From assembly GCA_963825685.1 (NCBI GenBank), contig CAWGUD010000006.1:248001-312000 (forward strand): DNA of 64,000 bases, read 5' to 3'. This document shows, one piece after another, positions 1-8,552 of this stretch. Below the pieces are notes generated by a model. It had not been told where the DNA came from, did not search any database, and was given only the letters and a program-made list of their open reading frames with translations. The position numbers were made by a program, and so were the translations under genes. Each line of letters starts with the position of its first letter. Position 1 is the first letter of the stretch. The stretch is from JAOUEA01 sp963825685 (GTDB taxonomy: Bacteria; Actinomycetota; UBA4738; HRBIN12).

Positions 1-375
1 GGGCATCAGCAGGGCGGCGCCGACGCCCTGCGCGGCGCGCGCGGCGATCAGCTGCATGCTGCTGTCGGCCAGCCCGCACGCGAGCGAGGACGCCGTGAAG
101 ATCGCGAGCCCGGCCAGGAACATGCGCTTGCGCCCGTAGCGGTCGCCGAGGATGCCGCCGGTCAACAGCAGGGAGGCGAAGACGAGCACGTAGCTGTCGA
201 CGATCCACTGCAGGTCGCTGATGCTCGCGCCGAGCTCCTGGTTGAGCGTCGGCAGCGCCACGTTGACGACGGTGTTGTCGATCATCACCATCGCCAGCGC
301 GAAGCACATCGTGAGCAGCACGACGACCTTCTCGCGCGCGTCGTCGCCTGCGAAGCCGAACAGACCCACGGACAC
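1..375 (-). CDS. MFS multidrug exporter, DHA2 (EmrB/QacA) type, N-terminal part
   Basis: This is the first ~125 residues of a drug:H+ antiporter; the rest lies beyond the window edge. The DHA2 signature IDNTVVNVALP sits at residues 32-42 in the first membrane helix, and the loop 2-3 motif GDRYGRKR at 77-84. Two further hydrophobic helices precede the edge. The start is GTG at 375, with a second in-frame GTG at 369. It is transcribed in the same direction as the ABC exporter genes upstream of it (438-2325), about 60 bases away, so the three may form one efflux-related unit. The family and topology are clear; the substrate cannot be told. Confidence 0.85.
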   Translation of the reverse strand, partial: MSVGLFGFAGDDAREKVVVLLTMCFALAMVMIDNTVVNVALPTLNQELGASISDLQWIVDSYVLVFASLLLTGGILGDRYGRKRMFLAGLAIFTASSLACGLADSSMQLIAARAAQGVGAALLMP

Positions 376-437
376 TCCTCACTCGATGCGCGGCTCAGGT
401 TCCCGCAACGCCCGGCCGCTCGGTGGTGTTCCGAGCG

Positions 438-1301
438 TCAGTCGAGCCTGCGGTACAACCGGATGGCGACGGGCGCCGCGATCGCCAGGATGATCGCGAT
501 CCACGCGACCGACTTGAAGAGCAGGTTCTCGAACGTGTCGACGGGCACGTTCGTGATCGGGTCGGTGATGCCGATCGGACCGTTCGACAGGTACCTCGCG
601 AGGTTGCACCAGATCGACACCGGGTTGGCGCGGGCGATCGGCTGCAGCCAATCGACCATGCCTTCGACCGGCGCGAACGCCGAGCTCACGAACACGACGG
701 GGAAGACCAGCGTGAACGACGCCGCCTGCACGGCCTCGACCTGCTTCAAGGCCAGTCCCAGGCACGCGAACACCCACGACCACGCGAACCCGACCGCGAG
801 CACGAGCAGCACCACGCCCACCGCGGAGAGGAACCCGTTCTCGAACCGGAACCCCACGAGGTATCCGATCACGATCACGATCAGCACCAGCAGCAGGTTC
901 TTCGCGAGGTCGGACGTCGTGCGCCCGGCGAGCACCGCCGACCGCGCCATCGGCAGCGATCGGAACCGATCGATGATGCCGGTCTTCAGGTCCTCCGCGA
1001 GCCCGACCGCCGTCGTCGTCGCGCCGAAGATCGCGTTCTGCACGAAGATGCCCGGCATCAGGAACTGCACGTAGTCGAGTCCCTCCGGCAGGAACCGGAA
1101 CTGATCGGCGTAGATGAACCGGAAGAGCAGCACGAACATGACCGGCTGCACCAGCTCGAAGATGAAGACGGTCGGCACCCGGGTGAGGGTGACCAGGTTC
1201 CGCCGTGCGACGAGCAGCCCGTCGGTGAACGCCAGGCTCATGCGCCCGCCGATGCCCGAGGGAGCCCGCCGGTCGAGAGGCGTCTGCGTGACGGCGCTCA
1301 T
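438..1301 (-). CDS. ABC-2 type transporter permease (DrrB-like)
   Basis: A 287-residue integral membrane protein with about six hydrophobic segments (roughly residues 45-65, 80-110, 130-150, 160-190, 200-220, 255-275), the usual size and layout of DrrB/NodJ-type ABC-2 permeases. It would form the membrane channel for the ATPase encoded just upstream, exporting a drug, lipid or polyketide-like substrate. Its ATG at 1301 overlaps the ATPase stop as ATGA (1298-1301), which suggests translational coupling. No frame break is seen here, unlike in the ATPase. Confidence 0.9.
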   Translation of the reverse strand: MSAVTQTPLDRRAPSGIGGRMSLAFTDGLLVARRNLVTLTRVPTVFIFELVQPVMFVLLFRFIYADQFRFLPEGLDYVQFLMPGIFVQNAIFGATTTAVGLAEDLKTGIIDRFRSLPMARSAVLAGRTTSDLAKNLLLVLIVIVIGYLVGFRFENGFLSAVGVVLLVLAVGFAWSWVFACLGLALKQVEAVQAASFTLVFPVVFVSSAFAPVEGMVDWLQPIARANPVSIWCNLARYLSNGPIGITDPITNVPVDTFENLLFKSVAWIAIILAIAAPVAIRLYRRLD

Positions 1302-2325
1302 GCGTGCTCCTCCTTCGTGCCTCGCCGACCCGTGCCTCGTGTGCGACCCGCCGGCTCGGACTCGGATTCGGAGCCGTCCTCGGCCACGCGGCCCGTGAGC
1401 GAGAGGAACACGTCGTCGAGGGTCGGGCGGTGCAGGGCGATGTCGACCACCCAGATCTTCCCCTCGTCGAGCAGGCGCACGCTGTCTCGCAAGTGCGTCG
1501 AAACCATCGCTGCCCACCGGGATGCGGACCAGTCGGGCCTCGGCGTCGACGGAGGGCGCACCCGCCCCGACACCGTCGAGCGCCTCGGCCACGCGTGCCA
1601 GATGGGCGGCATCGTCCACGTGCAGCTCGAGCACCTCGCCACCGATCTGGTCCTTCAGCTCGTCGCTCGTGCCCTCGGCGATCACGGTGCCGAGGTCGAT
1701 CACGGCGATGCGATCGGCGAGCTGGTCGGCCTCCTCGAGGTACTGCGTCGTGAGCAGCAGGGTCGTGCCGTCGGCCTGCAGCTCGCGAACGAACTCCCAG
1801 ACGTCGATGCGGCTGCGCGGGTCGAGCCCGGTCGTGGGCTCGTCGAGGAAGAGGATGTCGGGCCGCCCGACGAGGCTCGCGGCCAGGTCGAGGCGGCGCC
1901 GCATGCCGCCCGAGTAGGTCTTCGTGGGGCGGTCGGCGGCATCGGACAGGCCGAATCGTTCGAGCACCTCGCCGCCACGTCGTCGCGCCTCGGCCTTGGG
2001 CAGGTGATAGAGGCGTCCGACGAGCTCGAGGTTCTCGAGCCCGGTCAGGTTCTCGTCGACCGCGGCGCTCTGTCCGGCGAGCCCGATGCGGAACCGGAGC
2101 TCCTCGGCGTCGCGCACCACGTCGAGCCCGTCGACCTCCGCCCGGCCGCTGGTGGGCGCGAGCAAGCGTCGTCAGGATGCGCACCGCCGTCGTCTTGCCG
2201 GCCCCGTTGGGGCCGAGCATGCCGAGCACGGTGCCCTTCTGCACCTCGAGATCGACGCCCTTGAGCGCCTGGACCTCGCCGAAGTGCTTGACGAGCTGCT
2301 CGGTCCGGATGATGGGAGAGGACAT
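1298..2325 (-). CDS. ABC transporter ATP-binding protein (DrrA-like), two frame breaks
   Basis: The nucleotide-binding subunit of the exporter. Read across frames it is about 341 residues: Walker A GPNGAGKTT near residue 40, signature YSGGMRRRLDLA near 140, Walker B ILFLDEPTTGLDP near 160, then the C-terminal extension typical of DrrA proteins. The frame changes twice. Near 2165 the sequence reads cttgctcgcg where ctgctcgcg would restore the frame; near 1500 acttgcgag stands for actgcgag. Both look like one surplus base. No stop lies within the joined reading, so a consensus error is likelier than decay. The chosen ATG (2325) gives the usual N-terminus; an in-frame start at 2334 also exists. 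Confidence 0.85.
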
Positions 2326-2409
2326 AGCCAACAACCTTATCGACGCTGAGGGACAGGGGGGTGCCCCTGCCTCTCTCGGAGTTTGCGATTCCTTGCCCTG
2401 CGTTGGGGT

Positions 2410-3883
2410 TCAGCGGGCTTCGGCGAGCGCCTGCGCCTCGTAGGTCTGCCATGATCGCGTCGAGCTCGGCTTCCATGCCGTCGGGCAGCGGCACCGGCTC
2501 GTGCGTCGCGAGCAGCTCCCGGGCCTTCTCGTTCGCCTTCGCGCGCGGGTCGGGACGACCCTCGGCCTCCCACGCGTCCCACGTGCGCCGGTCCATGAAC
2601 GTCTCGCGCCAGAACTCGCGCATGTTGAGCAGCGTGTGCTCCTGGTCGAGGAAGTGCCCGGCCGGCCCCACCTCGTCGATCGCGTCGACCTGGAAGTCGT
2701 CCTCGTCGAACCGGAACCCCTCGGCCCACCTCGCCGCGATGTCGAAGATCTCGGCGCCGAGCATCAGCTCGGTGAGCGAGGAGACGCTGTCGCCGTAGAG
2801 CGATCCGATGCCGGTCAGCATGTCGCCGGGCACGAGCATCGCGCCCATCGCCGCGAGGCCGGCCTGCGCGCCCGAGTGCCAGTCGCTCGCCTTCGAGCCC
2901 GTGCCGTAGGCCCCGTGGCACGTCGGCACGCCGAAGGACTCGCCCATCTGTGCCGAGCCCATCTCCGCGAAGATGTCGTTCGCGCCCCAGGCCGGGTTGA
3001 GCTCCCCGGTGTTCATGTCGATCGTCGTGTTGTAGCTGACGTGGAACGTCTTGGCACCGGGCACGAGCGTCTCGAGGATCACGATGCCCGAGAGGATCTC
3101 GGCGTTCGCGATCGTCATCAGCCCCGGCACCGAGAGCGGGGCCGACGCGCCGGCCAGCGGCATCGAGCAGATGCCGACCGGGATGCCCGCTTCCGCGAAG
3201 ACCTGCAGGGCGTCGACCGTGGGGTCGTCCCAGTGCAGCGGCGAGATCGAGCACTGGAAGTTGCTCATGATCGGCCGCTCGCGAAGCTCGTCTTCGCCCC
3301 CGGCGATCACGCGGCACATCTCGACGATGCCCCGCGCGTTGAACGGGTCGATCGCGGTCATCTGCATGATGTGCTTCGAGGTCGCGGGCCACTGGGCGTG
3401 CGTCTCGTGCATCGGGCGCACCGGCACCGGCTTGTCGTTGGCCGACGTGGGCTGCCACTGGATCGCCACCTGCGGCACCGCGTCGGCCACCTTCGTGAAC
3501 GTCGCGATGTCGGCCTTGGTGGAGTAGCGCCGCTCGTTCGTGTCGATGTCGAAGACGTGGGCGGGGCAGCCGTCGGTCGACAGCCATCCTCGGTCGCCAC
3601 CGAGCGGCAGGTCGAACTCGGGGTTGCGCGCGTGCAGGGTGTACGTGCGCGGTGCGAGGGCGCGCTTCTCCTCGACGAAGTCGGGAGCGAAGCGGATGCG
3701 CTGGTTCTCGAAGTCCACCTGCTGGCCGTGGTCCGCCATCACCTTCAGCAGCCCCTCGTTCGTGGTGCTCACGCCGGTCCGTTCCAGCACCTGCAGGCAG
3801 CGCTCGTGCACCGTGCGCTCCTGCTCCTCGGTGAGGACCTTGAACGAGCTGGACCGTGGGAACGAGCGGATCGCGTCGGACAT
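2410..3883 (-). CDS. Trimethylamine methyltransferase (MttB) family protein, non-pyrrolysine type
   Basis: About 490 residues matching the MttB superfamily of corrinoid-dependent methylamine/betaine methyltransferases along the whole length. Recognisable stretches include the N-terminal LERTGVSTTNEGLL, the central IMQMTAIDPFNARG, and FHVSYNTTIDMNTGELN. True MttB reads an in-frame amber codon as pyrrolysine; none occurs here, so it belongs with the broader non-Pyl group (for example glycine-betaine methyltransferase MtgB), substrate unknown. No corrinoid protein gene is adjacent. The C-terminus needs one base removed near 2440 (gacctacgag for gactacgag). Then it ends ...MADYEAQALAEAR at 2410; otherwise the frame runs on into the ABC ATPase gene. 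The start at 3883 follows a GGAG-like site. Confidence 0.85.
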
Positions 3884-3959
3884 CGGGTCTCCTCGGGTGC
3901 GGGTTCGAGCGAGGGTAGCCCGTCCGGGAGCCCGGACGGTAACCGCGGCGCCCGTGGAA

Positions 3960-3977
3960 TATACCCCAGGGGGTATA
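3960..3977. promoter_or_regulatory. CsoR/CstR-type operator
   Basis: A perfect 8-base inverted repeat, TATACCCC and GGGGTATA around a two-base AG spacer. It lies between the divergent mttB-like and cstR-like genes, 38 bases before the cstR start. G/C-rich tracts flanked by TATA are the known operator form for CsoR-family repressors. Autoregulation of the sulfur operon is the natural reading. Confidence 0.8.
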
Positions 3978-4015
3978 GGGTTGTACCCGTTCGTGAGCCT
4001 GGGAAGGGAGCCCCG

Positions 4016-4285
4016 ATGAACGTGGACGCCGCCGAACTCCGCGAGGTCGTGAATCGCTTGCACCGTGTGCAGGGACAGGTCGACGGCCTGGCGACGATGA
4101 TCGAGGACGGCCGTGACTGCCGCGACGTGGTGAGGCAGTTCGCCGCCGCGACCCGCGCGCTCGAGCGCGCGGGGGCGCGCTACCTCGTGGCGAACCTCAC
4201 CGCGTGCCTGCGCGACGAGGAGGCGGCCGCGGCCGAGGGGTACGACCCCGAGGAGCTGCAGCGCCTGTTCCTGCAGCTGGCCTGA
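4016..4285 (+). CDS. cstR: CsoR-family repressor, CstR-like persulfide sensor
   Basis: An 89-residue all-helical DUF156/CsoR-family DNA-binding protein. N-terminal LHRVQGQVDGL is the family signature. Cys35 and Cys64 match the two conserved thiols. The copper-ligand His of true CsoR, four residues before the second Cys, is Asn60 here. That absence fits the CstR branch, where the two cysteines are joined by di- to tetrasulfide links on exposure to persulfides and the protein leaves its operator. The operator at 3960-3977 and the downstream rhodanese and persulfide-dioxygenase genes support this assignment strongly. The ribosome-binding site gggaagggag lies 6-15 bases before the ATG. Confidence 0.88.
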   Translation: MNVDAAELREVVNRLHRVQGQVDGLATMIEDGRDCRDVVRQFAAATRALERAGARYLVANLTACLRDEEAAAAEGYDPEELQRLFLQLA

Positions 4286-4291
4286 GCCTCG

Positions 4292-5077
4292 ATGGACGAC
4301 CTGGCCCTGGCCGCGCTGTTCGGCCTCGCGATCGGCGGTGCGCTCGGGGCGCTCGGCGGCGGCGGGTCGATCCTGGCGGTGCCCGCGCTCGTGTACGGCC
4401 TGGGCATGCCCGTGCGCCAGGCGATCCCCACCTCGCTGCTGGTCGTGGGGCTCACCGCGGCGAGCGCGGCGGCCGCCCACGTGCGCGCGGGCACCGTGTG
4501 GTTCCGCACGGCCGCCGTCTTCGCGTCGGCGGGCATCGTCGGCTCGTTCGCGGGGGCATGGGTGAACCATCGCCTCGACGAAGGCCTCGTGCTGGGAGGG
4601 CTCGCCGTCGTGATGGTCGTGGCCTCGATCGGCATGTGGCGCCGGGCGGGCCGGCCGGAGCCCGAGATGTCGGCCGCCGCCGCGGACGCCACCCGCGACC
4701 GTGTGACGGCCGATCGCATCCCCAAGGTGCTCGCGGCGGGGTTCGGACTCGGCGTGCTGACCGGGCTCTTCGGCGTGGGTGGCGGGTTCCTCGCGGTGCC
4801 CGTCATGGCGCTGGTGCTCGAACTGCCGACCCCCGTGGCGATCGGGACCTCGCTCGTCGTGATCGCGGTGAACGCGTTCGCGGGCCTGGTGGCCCACCTC
4901 GGCCTGGGCTCGATCGACCTGCCGGTGGCGCTGGCCTTCGCGGCCGGCGGCGTGCTGGGTGCGATCGGCGGTCAGTGCATCGCCTCGCGGCTGAGCTCGG
5001 GCACGCTGGGGCGCGCGTTCGCGGTGTTCGTGATGGTGATCGGTGTGGTGACCCTCGTCGACGTGGCGACGGTGTGA
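4292..5077 (+). CDS. tauE: TauE/SafE-family sulfite/anion exporter
   Basis: A 261-residue polytopic membrane protein with about eight helices in two similar halves. Each half starts with a glycine-rich motif (GGALGALGGGGSILAVPAL near residue 16; GLFGVGGGFLAVPVMAL near 160), the TauE/SafE pattern. It begins 6 bases after the cstR stop and so is in the same operon. In the Staphylococcus aureus cst operon TauE sits between cstR and cstA and is thought to export sulfite or thiosulfate produced by persulfide oxidation. The same role is inferred here from position. Confidence 0.88.
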   Translation: MDDLALAALFGLAIGGALGALGGGGSILAVPALVYGLGMPVRQAIPTSLLVVGLTAASAAAAHVRAGTVWFRTAAVFASAGIVGSFAGAWVNHRLDEGLVLGGLAVVMVVASIGMWRRAGRPEPEMSAAAADATRDRVTADRIPKVLAAGFGLGVLTGLFGVGGGFLAVPVMALVLELPTPVAIGTSLVVIAVNAFAGLVAHLGLGSIDLPVALAFAAGGVLGAIGGQCIASRLSSGTLGRAFAVFVMVIGVVTLVDVATV

Positions 5078-5090
5078 GGAACGGATCGAG

Positions 5091-5444
5091 ATGGAAAGGA
5101 CGATGACGATGTTCGGACGACACGAGATCGACCCGACGGCGGCGCACGAGCGGGCCGATGCGATGACCCTGCTCGACGTGCGCGATCACCACGAGTGGCA
5201 GGAAGGTCACGTCTCGGGGGCGACGCACCTTCCGCTCGCGAGCCTCCCGGCGAGGTTCGGCGAGATCGACCCGAGCCGACCGGTGGCCGTGATCTGCCGC
5301 AGCGGCAACCGGAGCGCGGCGGCGACGAGGTTCCTGCGCAAGCACGGCCTCGACGTGGTGAACGTCTCCGGAGGTATGGTCGCGTGGGAGCGCCACGGGC
5401 TGCCGATCGCGACCGAGACCGGCCGTCCGGGAAGGGTCGCCTGA
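5091..5444 (+). CDS. Single-domain rhodanese sulfurtransferase
   Basis: A 117-residue rhodanese domain: LLDVRDHHEWQEGHVSGATHLPL, then the active-site loop VICRSGNRS with Cys69 as persulfide carrier, then GGMVAWERHGLP. It would move sulfane sulfur from low-molecular-weight persulfides to a thiol acceptor next to the dioxygenase encoded downstream. Three in-frame ATGs (5091, 5103, 5109) compete; aaagga just before 5103 makes that a good alternative start. Its stop overlaps the next start as TGATG at 5442-5446, so the two are likely translationally coupled. Confidence 0.88.
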   Translation: MERTMTMFGRHEIDPTAAHERADAMTLLDVRDHHEWQEGHVSGATHLPLASLPARFGEIDPSRPVAVICRSGNRSAAATRFLRKHGLDVVNVSGGMVAWERHGLPIATETGRPGRVA

Positions 5445-6871
5445 TGTACCTGGAGCAGTTCCACCTCGAGAGCCTCGGCCACGCGTCGTACCTGGTCGGC
5501 GACGAGTCCACGGGCGATGCCCTGGTGCTCGACCCGCAACGCGACGTGCGTGCCTACTTCGAAGCCGCCCGGGCGCACGGGTTCCGTGTCGCCTACGCGA
5601 TCGACACCCACGGCCACAACGACTACCTGTCGGGCATCTCCGAGGTCGTCGCGCGCGCCCCGGGTATCACGGTGTTGGCGTCGGCCCTCGGAGCGTACGG
5701 CTACGACCATCGCCCGGTGCGTGACGGCGAGGTCGTGGAGATGGGCGACGTGGCGTTCGAGGTGCTCCACACGCCCGGTCACACCCCCGAGCACGTGAGC
5801 CTGCTCGTGCACGACCGCTCGGTCGGCGAGGACCCGGCGCTGCTGCTCTCGGGCGGGGCGCTGCTCGTCGGCGACGTGGCCAGGCCGGACCTGCTCGGCG
5901 GCGCGGAGCAGACGCGCGAGAGCGCGGCGGCGATGTGCGAGATGCTGCAGACGAAGATCCTGGAGCTGCCCGACCACGTCGAGGTCTTCCCGACGCACGT
6001 GGCGGGCTCGCTCTGCGGGGGCAACATCGGGTCGCGGCTGTCGACCACCGTCGGCTACGAGCGGCGCACGAACCCGATGCTGCGTCGGCTCACGAGCGAG
6101 GACGTGTTCGTGCGCGAGTGCATGGACCTGCAGGACCTGCCGGCGGTTCCTCCCTACTGGAAGCGCATGCGCGGCCAGAACATGTCCGGACCCGAGCTGC
6201 TCGGCACGCTCGCCGAGCCGCCCGCGTTCGACGTCGAGCAGGTGACCAAGCTGCGGGCGGGGGGAGTGGTCGTGCTCGACGCGCGTCAGCCCGAGTCGTT
6301 CGCCGGAGGGCACGTGCCGGGCGCCTTGAACGTGGGGCTCGGCACGTCGTTCTCGACGTGGGCGGGCACGGTCGTCCCCGAAGGCGCCGACGTGGTGCTC
6401 GTGCTCGATCGCGCCGACGACCTGTGGGAGGCGACCTGGCAGCTCTTGCGCACGGGCTACGCCCCGCCCGTCGGCTGGCTCGGCGGCGGCATGGGGGCCT
6501 GGCGCACCTCGGGCGAGCCGATCGCGACCCTGGGGCAGCTCTCGGTACGGGAGGCGCGCGAGGGCGCTGTCCGCAACGAGGTCGAGCTGCTCGACGTGCG
6601 TCAGCCTGGGGAGTGGCGCGAGGGTCATGCGGCCGAGGCGACGTTCCTCACCGCCGGCGAGCTCCCGGCACGCGTCGACGAGGTGGCGGGCGACCGTCCG
6701 GTGGCGGTGATCTGCGGGAGCGGGTTCCGCTCGTCGGTCGCGGCGAGCCTGCTGGTGGCCCACGGGCGCGAGGCGCTCACGGTCGTCGGCGGCATGACGG
6801 CGTGGCGGGCGGCGGGGCTCCCGGAGATCTCCGACGAGCCCGACCGGCCTGACGGGGTGTCATCGCCCTAG
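5444..6871 (+). CDS. cstB: Persulfide dioxygenase-rhodanese fusion (CstB-like)
   Basis: 475 residues: an ETHE1-like metallo-beta-lactamase domain (about 1-250) followed by two rhodanese-like domains. The metal motif is THGHND (His56, His58, Asp60), with later HTPGHTPEH and GDVARPDL supplying further ligands. The first rhodanese domain (about 260-360) has LVLDRADD where the catalytic cysteine should be and is presumably structural. The second keeps it (VICGSGFRSS, Cys near 424). This is the CstB arrangement: non-haem iron oxidation of persulfides to sulfite or thiosulfate. It is the last gene of the operon; its stop overlaps the stop of the convergent gene in the tetranucleotide CTAG. Confidence 0.88.
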   Translation: MYLEQFHLESLGHASYLVGDESTGDALVLDPQRDVRAYFEAARAHGFRVAYAIDTHGHNDYLSGISEVVARAPGITVLASALGAYGYDHRPVRDGEVVEMGDVAFEVLHTPGHTPEHVSLLVHDRSVGEDPALLLSGGALLVGDVARPDLLGGAEQTRESAAAMCEMLQTKILELPDHVEVFPTHVAGSLCGGNIGSRLSTTVGYERRTNPMLRRLTSEDVFVRECMDLQDLPAVPPYWKRMRGQNMSGPELLGTLAEPPAFDVEQVTKLRAGGVVVLDARQPESFAGGHVPGALNVGLGTSFSTWAGTVVPEGADVVLVLDRADDLWEATWQLLRTGYAPPVGWLGGGMGAWRTSGEPIATLGQLSVREAREGAVRNEVELLDVRQPGEWREGHAAEATFLTAGELPARVDEVAGDRPVAVICGSGFRSSVAASLLVAHGREALTVVGGMTAWRAAGLPEISDEPDRPDGVSSP

Positions 6872-7383
6872 GAGTTGTCTCTCGACCCAGCACGGTGGCT
6901 CATCCTCGGGAGGAATCGCCCCGTGACCGCCTCGTGGTCTCGGTAGCCGGGGAAGACTTCGGCCAGACGGTGCTCTTCCCACCGAGCCTTGACGTTGAAC
7001 AAGAGCACGAGCGCGAGGGCCTCGGCGAGCACGACGACGCTGCCCGACCGAATCGTGACACCGGCCACGATCAGCATCACCGCCGTGTACATCGGGTGTC
7101 GCACCCACCGGTACGGACCCCTGGTGACGAGATCGACCGCTCCGTTGGGCAAGGGGGAGGGGGTGAGCCCTCGCCCGAGCCTCAGGGCGGACCAGAGCCC
7201 GAGCGCCACGCCGAGCGCGAGGACGCCGAAGGCGACGGCGTCCAGCCACCCCGCATGAGCCCAGTCGTCGCCGCGTGGTGTCGCAACGATCGCGATCAGG
7301 AGCGCCGCCTGGACGGCGACGAACGACCACGCCACACGCGTATGACTCGGACCGGCGCTCTGGCCGACGTTCTCGCCGCTCAC
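6868..7383 (-). CDS. ICMT/PEMT-like membrane methyltransferase
   Basis: A 171-residue membrane protein with about four helices. It carries TRGPYRWVRHPMYTAVML, the hallmark of isoprenylcysteine carboxyl methyltransferase and phospholipid N-methyltransferase relatives, and a C-terminal EEHRLAEVFPGYRDH that completes the SAM site. In bacteria such proteins act on small hydrophobic thiols, lipids or unknown substrates. The start is GTG at 7383. It lies 53 bases downstream of the metallophosphoesterase on the same strand and may be cotranscribed. The specific substrate cannot be inferred. Confidence 0.8.
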   Translation of the reverse strand: MSGENVGQSAGPSHTRVAWSFVAVQAALLIAIVATPRGDDWAHAGWLDAVAFGVLALGVALGLWSALRLGRGLTPSPLPNGAVDLVTRGPYRWVRHPMYTAVMLIVAGVTIRSGSVVVLAEALALVLLFNVKARWEEHRLAEVFPGYRDHEAVTGRFLPRMSHRAGSRDNS

Positions 7384-7436
7384 TCTCCCCTCGTCCTCCC
7401 GCCATCCGGCGAGTGCCGCTACCCCGTCGGATCCAC

Positions 7437-8477
7437 CTACCGGTCATCGACGGGGATCTCGACTTGGTCGAACGATCGTCCATCTTGATCGATCGCTCGC
7501 ACCAGCATGTGGTCGGGGAAGACGTTGATGTCGAGGAAGTGCAGCACCGACCACGAGACCTCGGTGAACCACTCCTCGCCGGTGCCTCTCGTGAGGCCGC
7601 CGGCTCCGGTGACGATGTACGTCACGCCATCGATCGGCCCGCTGCGCTGGTAGTCGTGGTCGTGACCCGAGAGCACGAGCTGCACCCCTTCGCGGGCGAA
7701 CACCGGCGCGTAGCGATCGCGCACCTCGAGGTTGGAGCCCTGGTAGCCGGCCGAGTACGGCGACTCGTGGATCGCCACGATCGTCCAGGGCTCGGTCGCC
7801 TCGTCGAGGGTGCGCTCGAGGAACGCCAGCTGCTCGGGATCCCCGAGTGAGTAGGCGTCGAGACCGATCAAGCGCACGTCGCCGATCGCGTCGGTCCACC
7901 ACCGGCCCGGCATGCCCAGAGCGGCGATCTGCTCGTCACCCCACCCACCGGCGACATCGTGGTTACCGAGGATCGCGTAGAGGGTCGTGCCTCGATCGAG
8001 CAGATCGCCGAACGGGCGGAAGACCGTGTCCGGCAGTCGCTCGGGGTCACCGCTCGGGTAGACGTTGTCGCCGAGCAGCAGGAGCGCGTCGTAGGCCGGG
8101 TTCCCCCGCTCGAGCATCGTCATCGCGCGCGCGGTGTCCCATTCTTCTTCCTCGCCCTCTCCGACGTCGCCCACCGCGGCGATGCGGACATCGGGCAGCT
8201 CTCCGGGCCGGAAGGGGTCGACCGCCACCGTCGAGGGCGGCGGTCCCTTGCGGTGGGTGGCGAGCGAGACGATCTGGCGCCGGTAGTACAGGCCAACAGC
8301 CGCGGTGGCCCCCACGAGGACCACGATGACCCAGAGCCACCAGCGACGACGTGAGACCCACGTCAGCGCGCCGCGACTCGGCGCGCCCGATGCGCTCGTG
8401 TGCGCGTGCATCCGGCCCTCCATCTCCATCGTGCGTCGTTCCCGTGCAGCGGATCGCGCCGAAGGACCCTTGGACAT
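7437..8477 (-). CDS. Membrane-anchored metallophosphoesterase
   Basis: About 346 residues, starting with one N-terminal membrane anchor (WWLWVIVVLVGATAAVGLYY). The calcineurin-type phosphatase core follows: AAVGDVGEG, LLLGDNVYPSGDP, AILGNHDV, HESPYSAG and SGHDHDYQRS supply the bimetal ligands. GDNVYP and GHDHDYQR are typical of the purple-acid-phosphatase branch. The active site should lie outside the membrane. The start is uncertain: 8477 is the longest ATG, while 8429 and 8423 begin nearer the anchor. It is divergent from the PEP-utilizing gene, sharing a short promoter region. Confidence 0.85.
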   Translation of the reverse strand: MSKGPSARSAARERRTMEMEGRMHAHTSASGAPSRGALTWVSRRRWWLWVIVVLVGATAAVGLYYRRQIVSLATHRKGPPPSTVAVDPFRPGELPDVRIAAVGDVGEGEEEEWDTARAMTMLERGNPAYDALLLLGDNVYPSGDPERLPDTVFRPFGDLLDRGTTLYAILGNHDVAGGWGDEQIAALGMPGRWWTDAIGDVRLIGLDAYSLGDPEQLAFLERTLDEATEPWTIVAIHESPYSAGYQGSNLEVRDRYAPVFAREGVQLVLSGHDHDYQRSGPIDGVTYIVTGAGGLTRGTGEEWFTEVSWSVLHFLDINVFPDHMLVRAIDQDGRSFDQVEIPVDDR

Positions 8478-8552
8478 GAGGACGCGCGGCACGACGCGCG
8501 GGGGCCGGGAGCGGCCACGATGGTGACGAGAGGGCACTTGACCGGGGGGCAC

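Noticed and set aside
423..2264. Long plus-strand open frame opposite the ABC exporter genes (613 codons), and many like it elsewhere
   Set aside because: Translations are Arg/His/Glu-rich with no motifs and lie opposite genes with clear domains; long antisense frames are expected at this base composition.
2045..3883. Fusion of the MttB-like protein to the start of the ABC ATPase in one frame
   Set aside because: The part after residue ~480 is nonsense in that frame; removing one base gives a normal MttB C-terminus and stop at 2410, and the ATPase starts properly in another frame.
2410..3883. Pyrrolysine-containing MttB
   Set aside because: No in-frame amber codon is present and no pyl genes are seen; it fits the non-Pyl branch.
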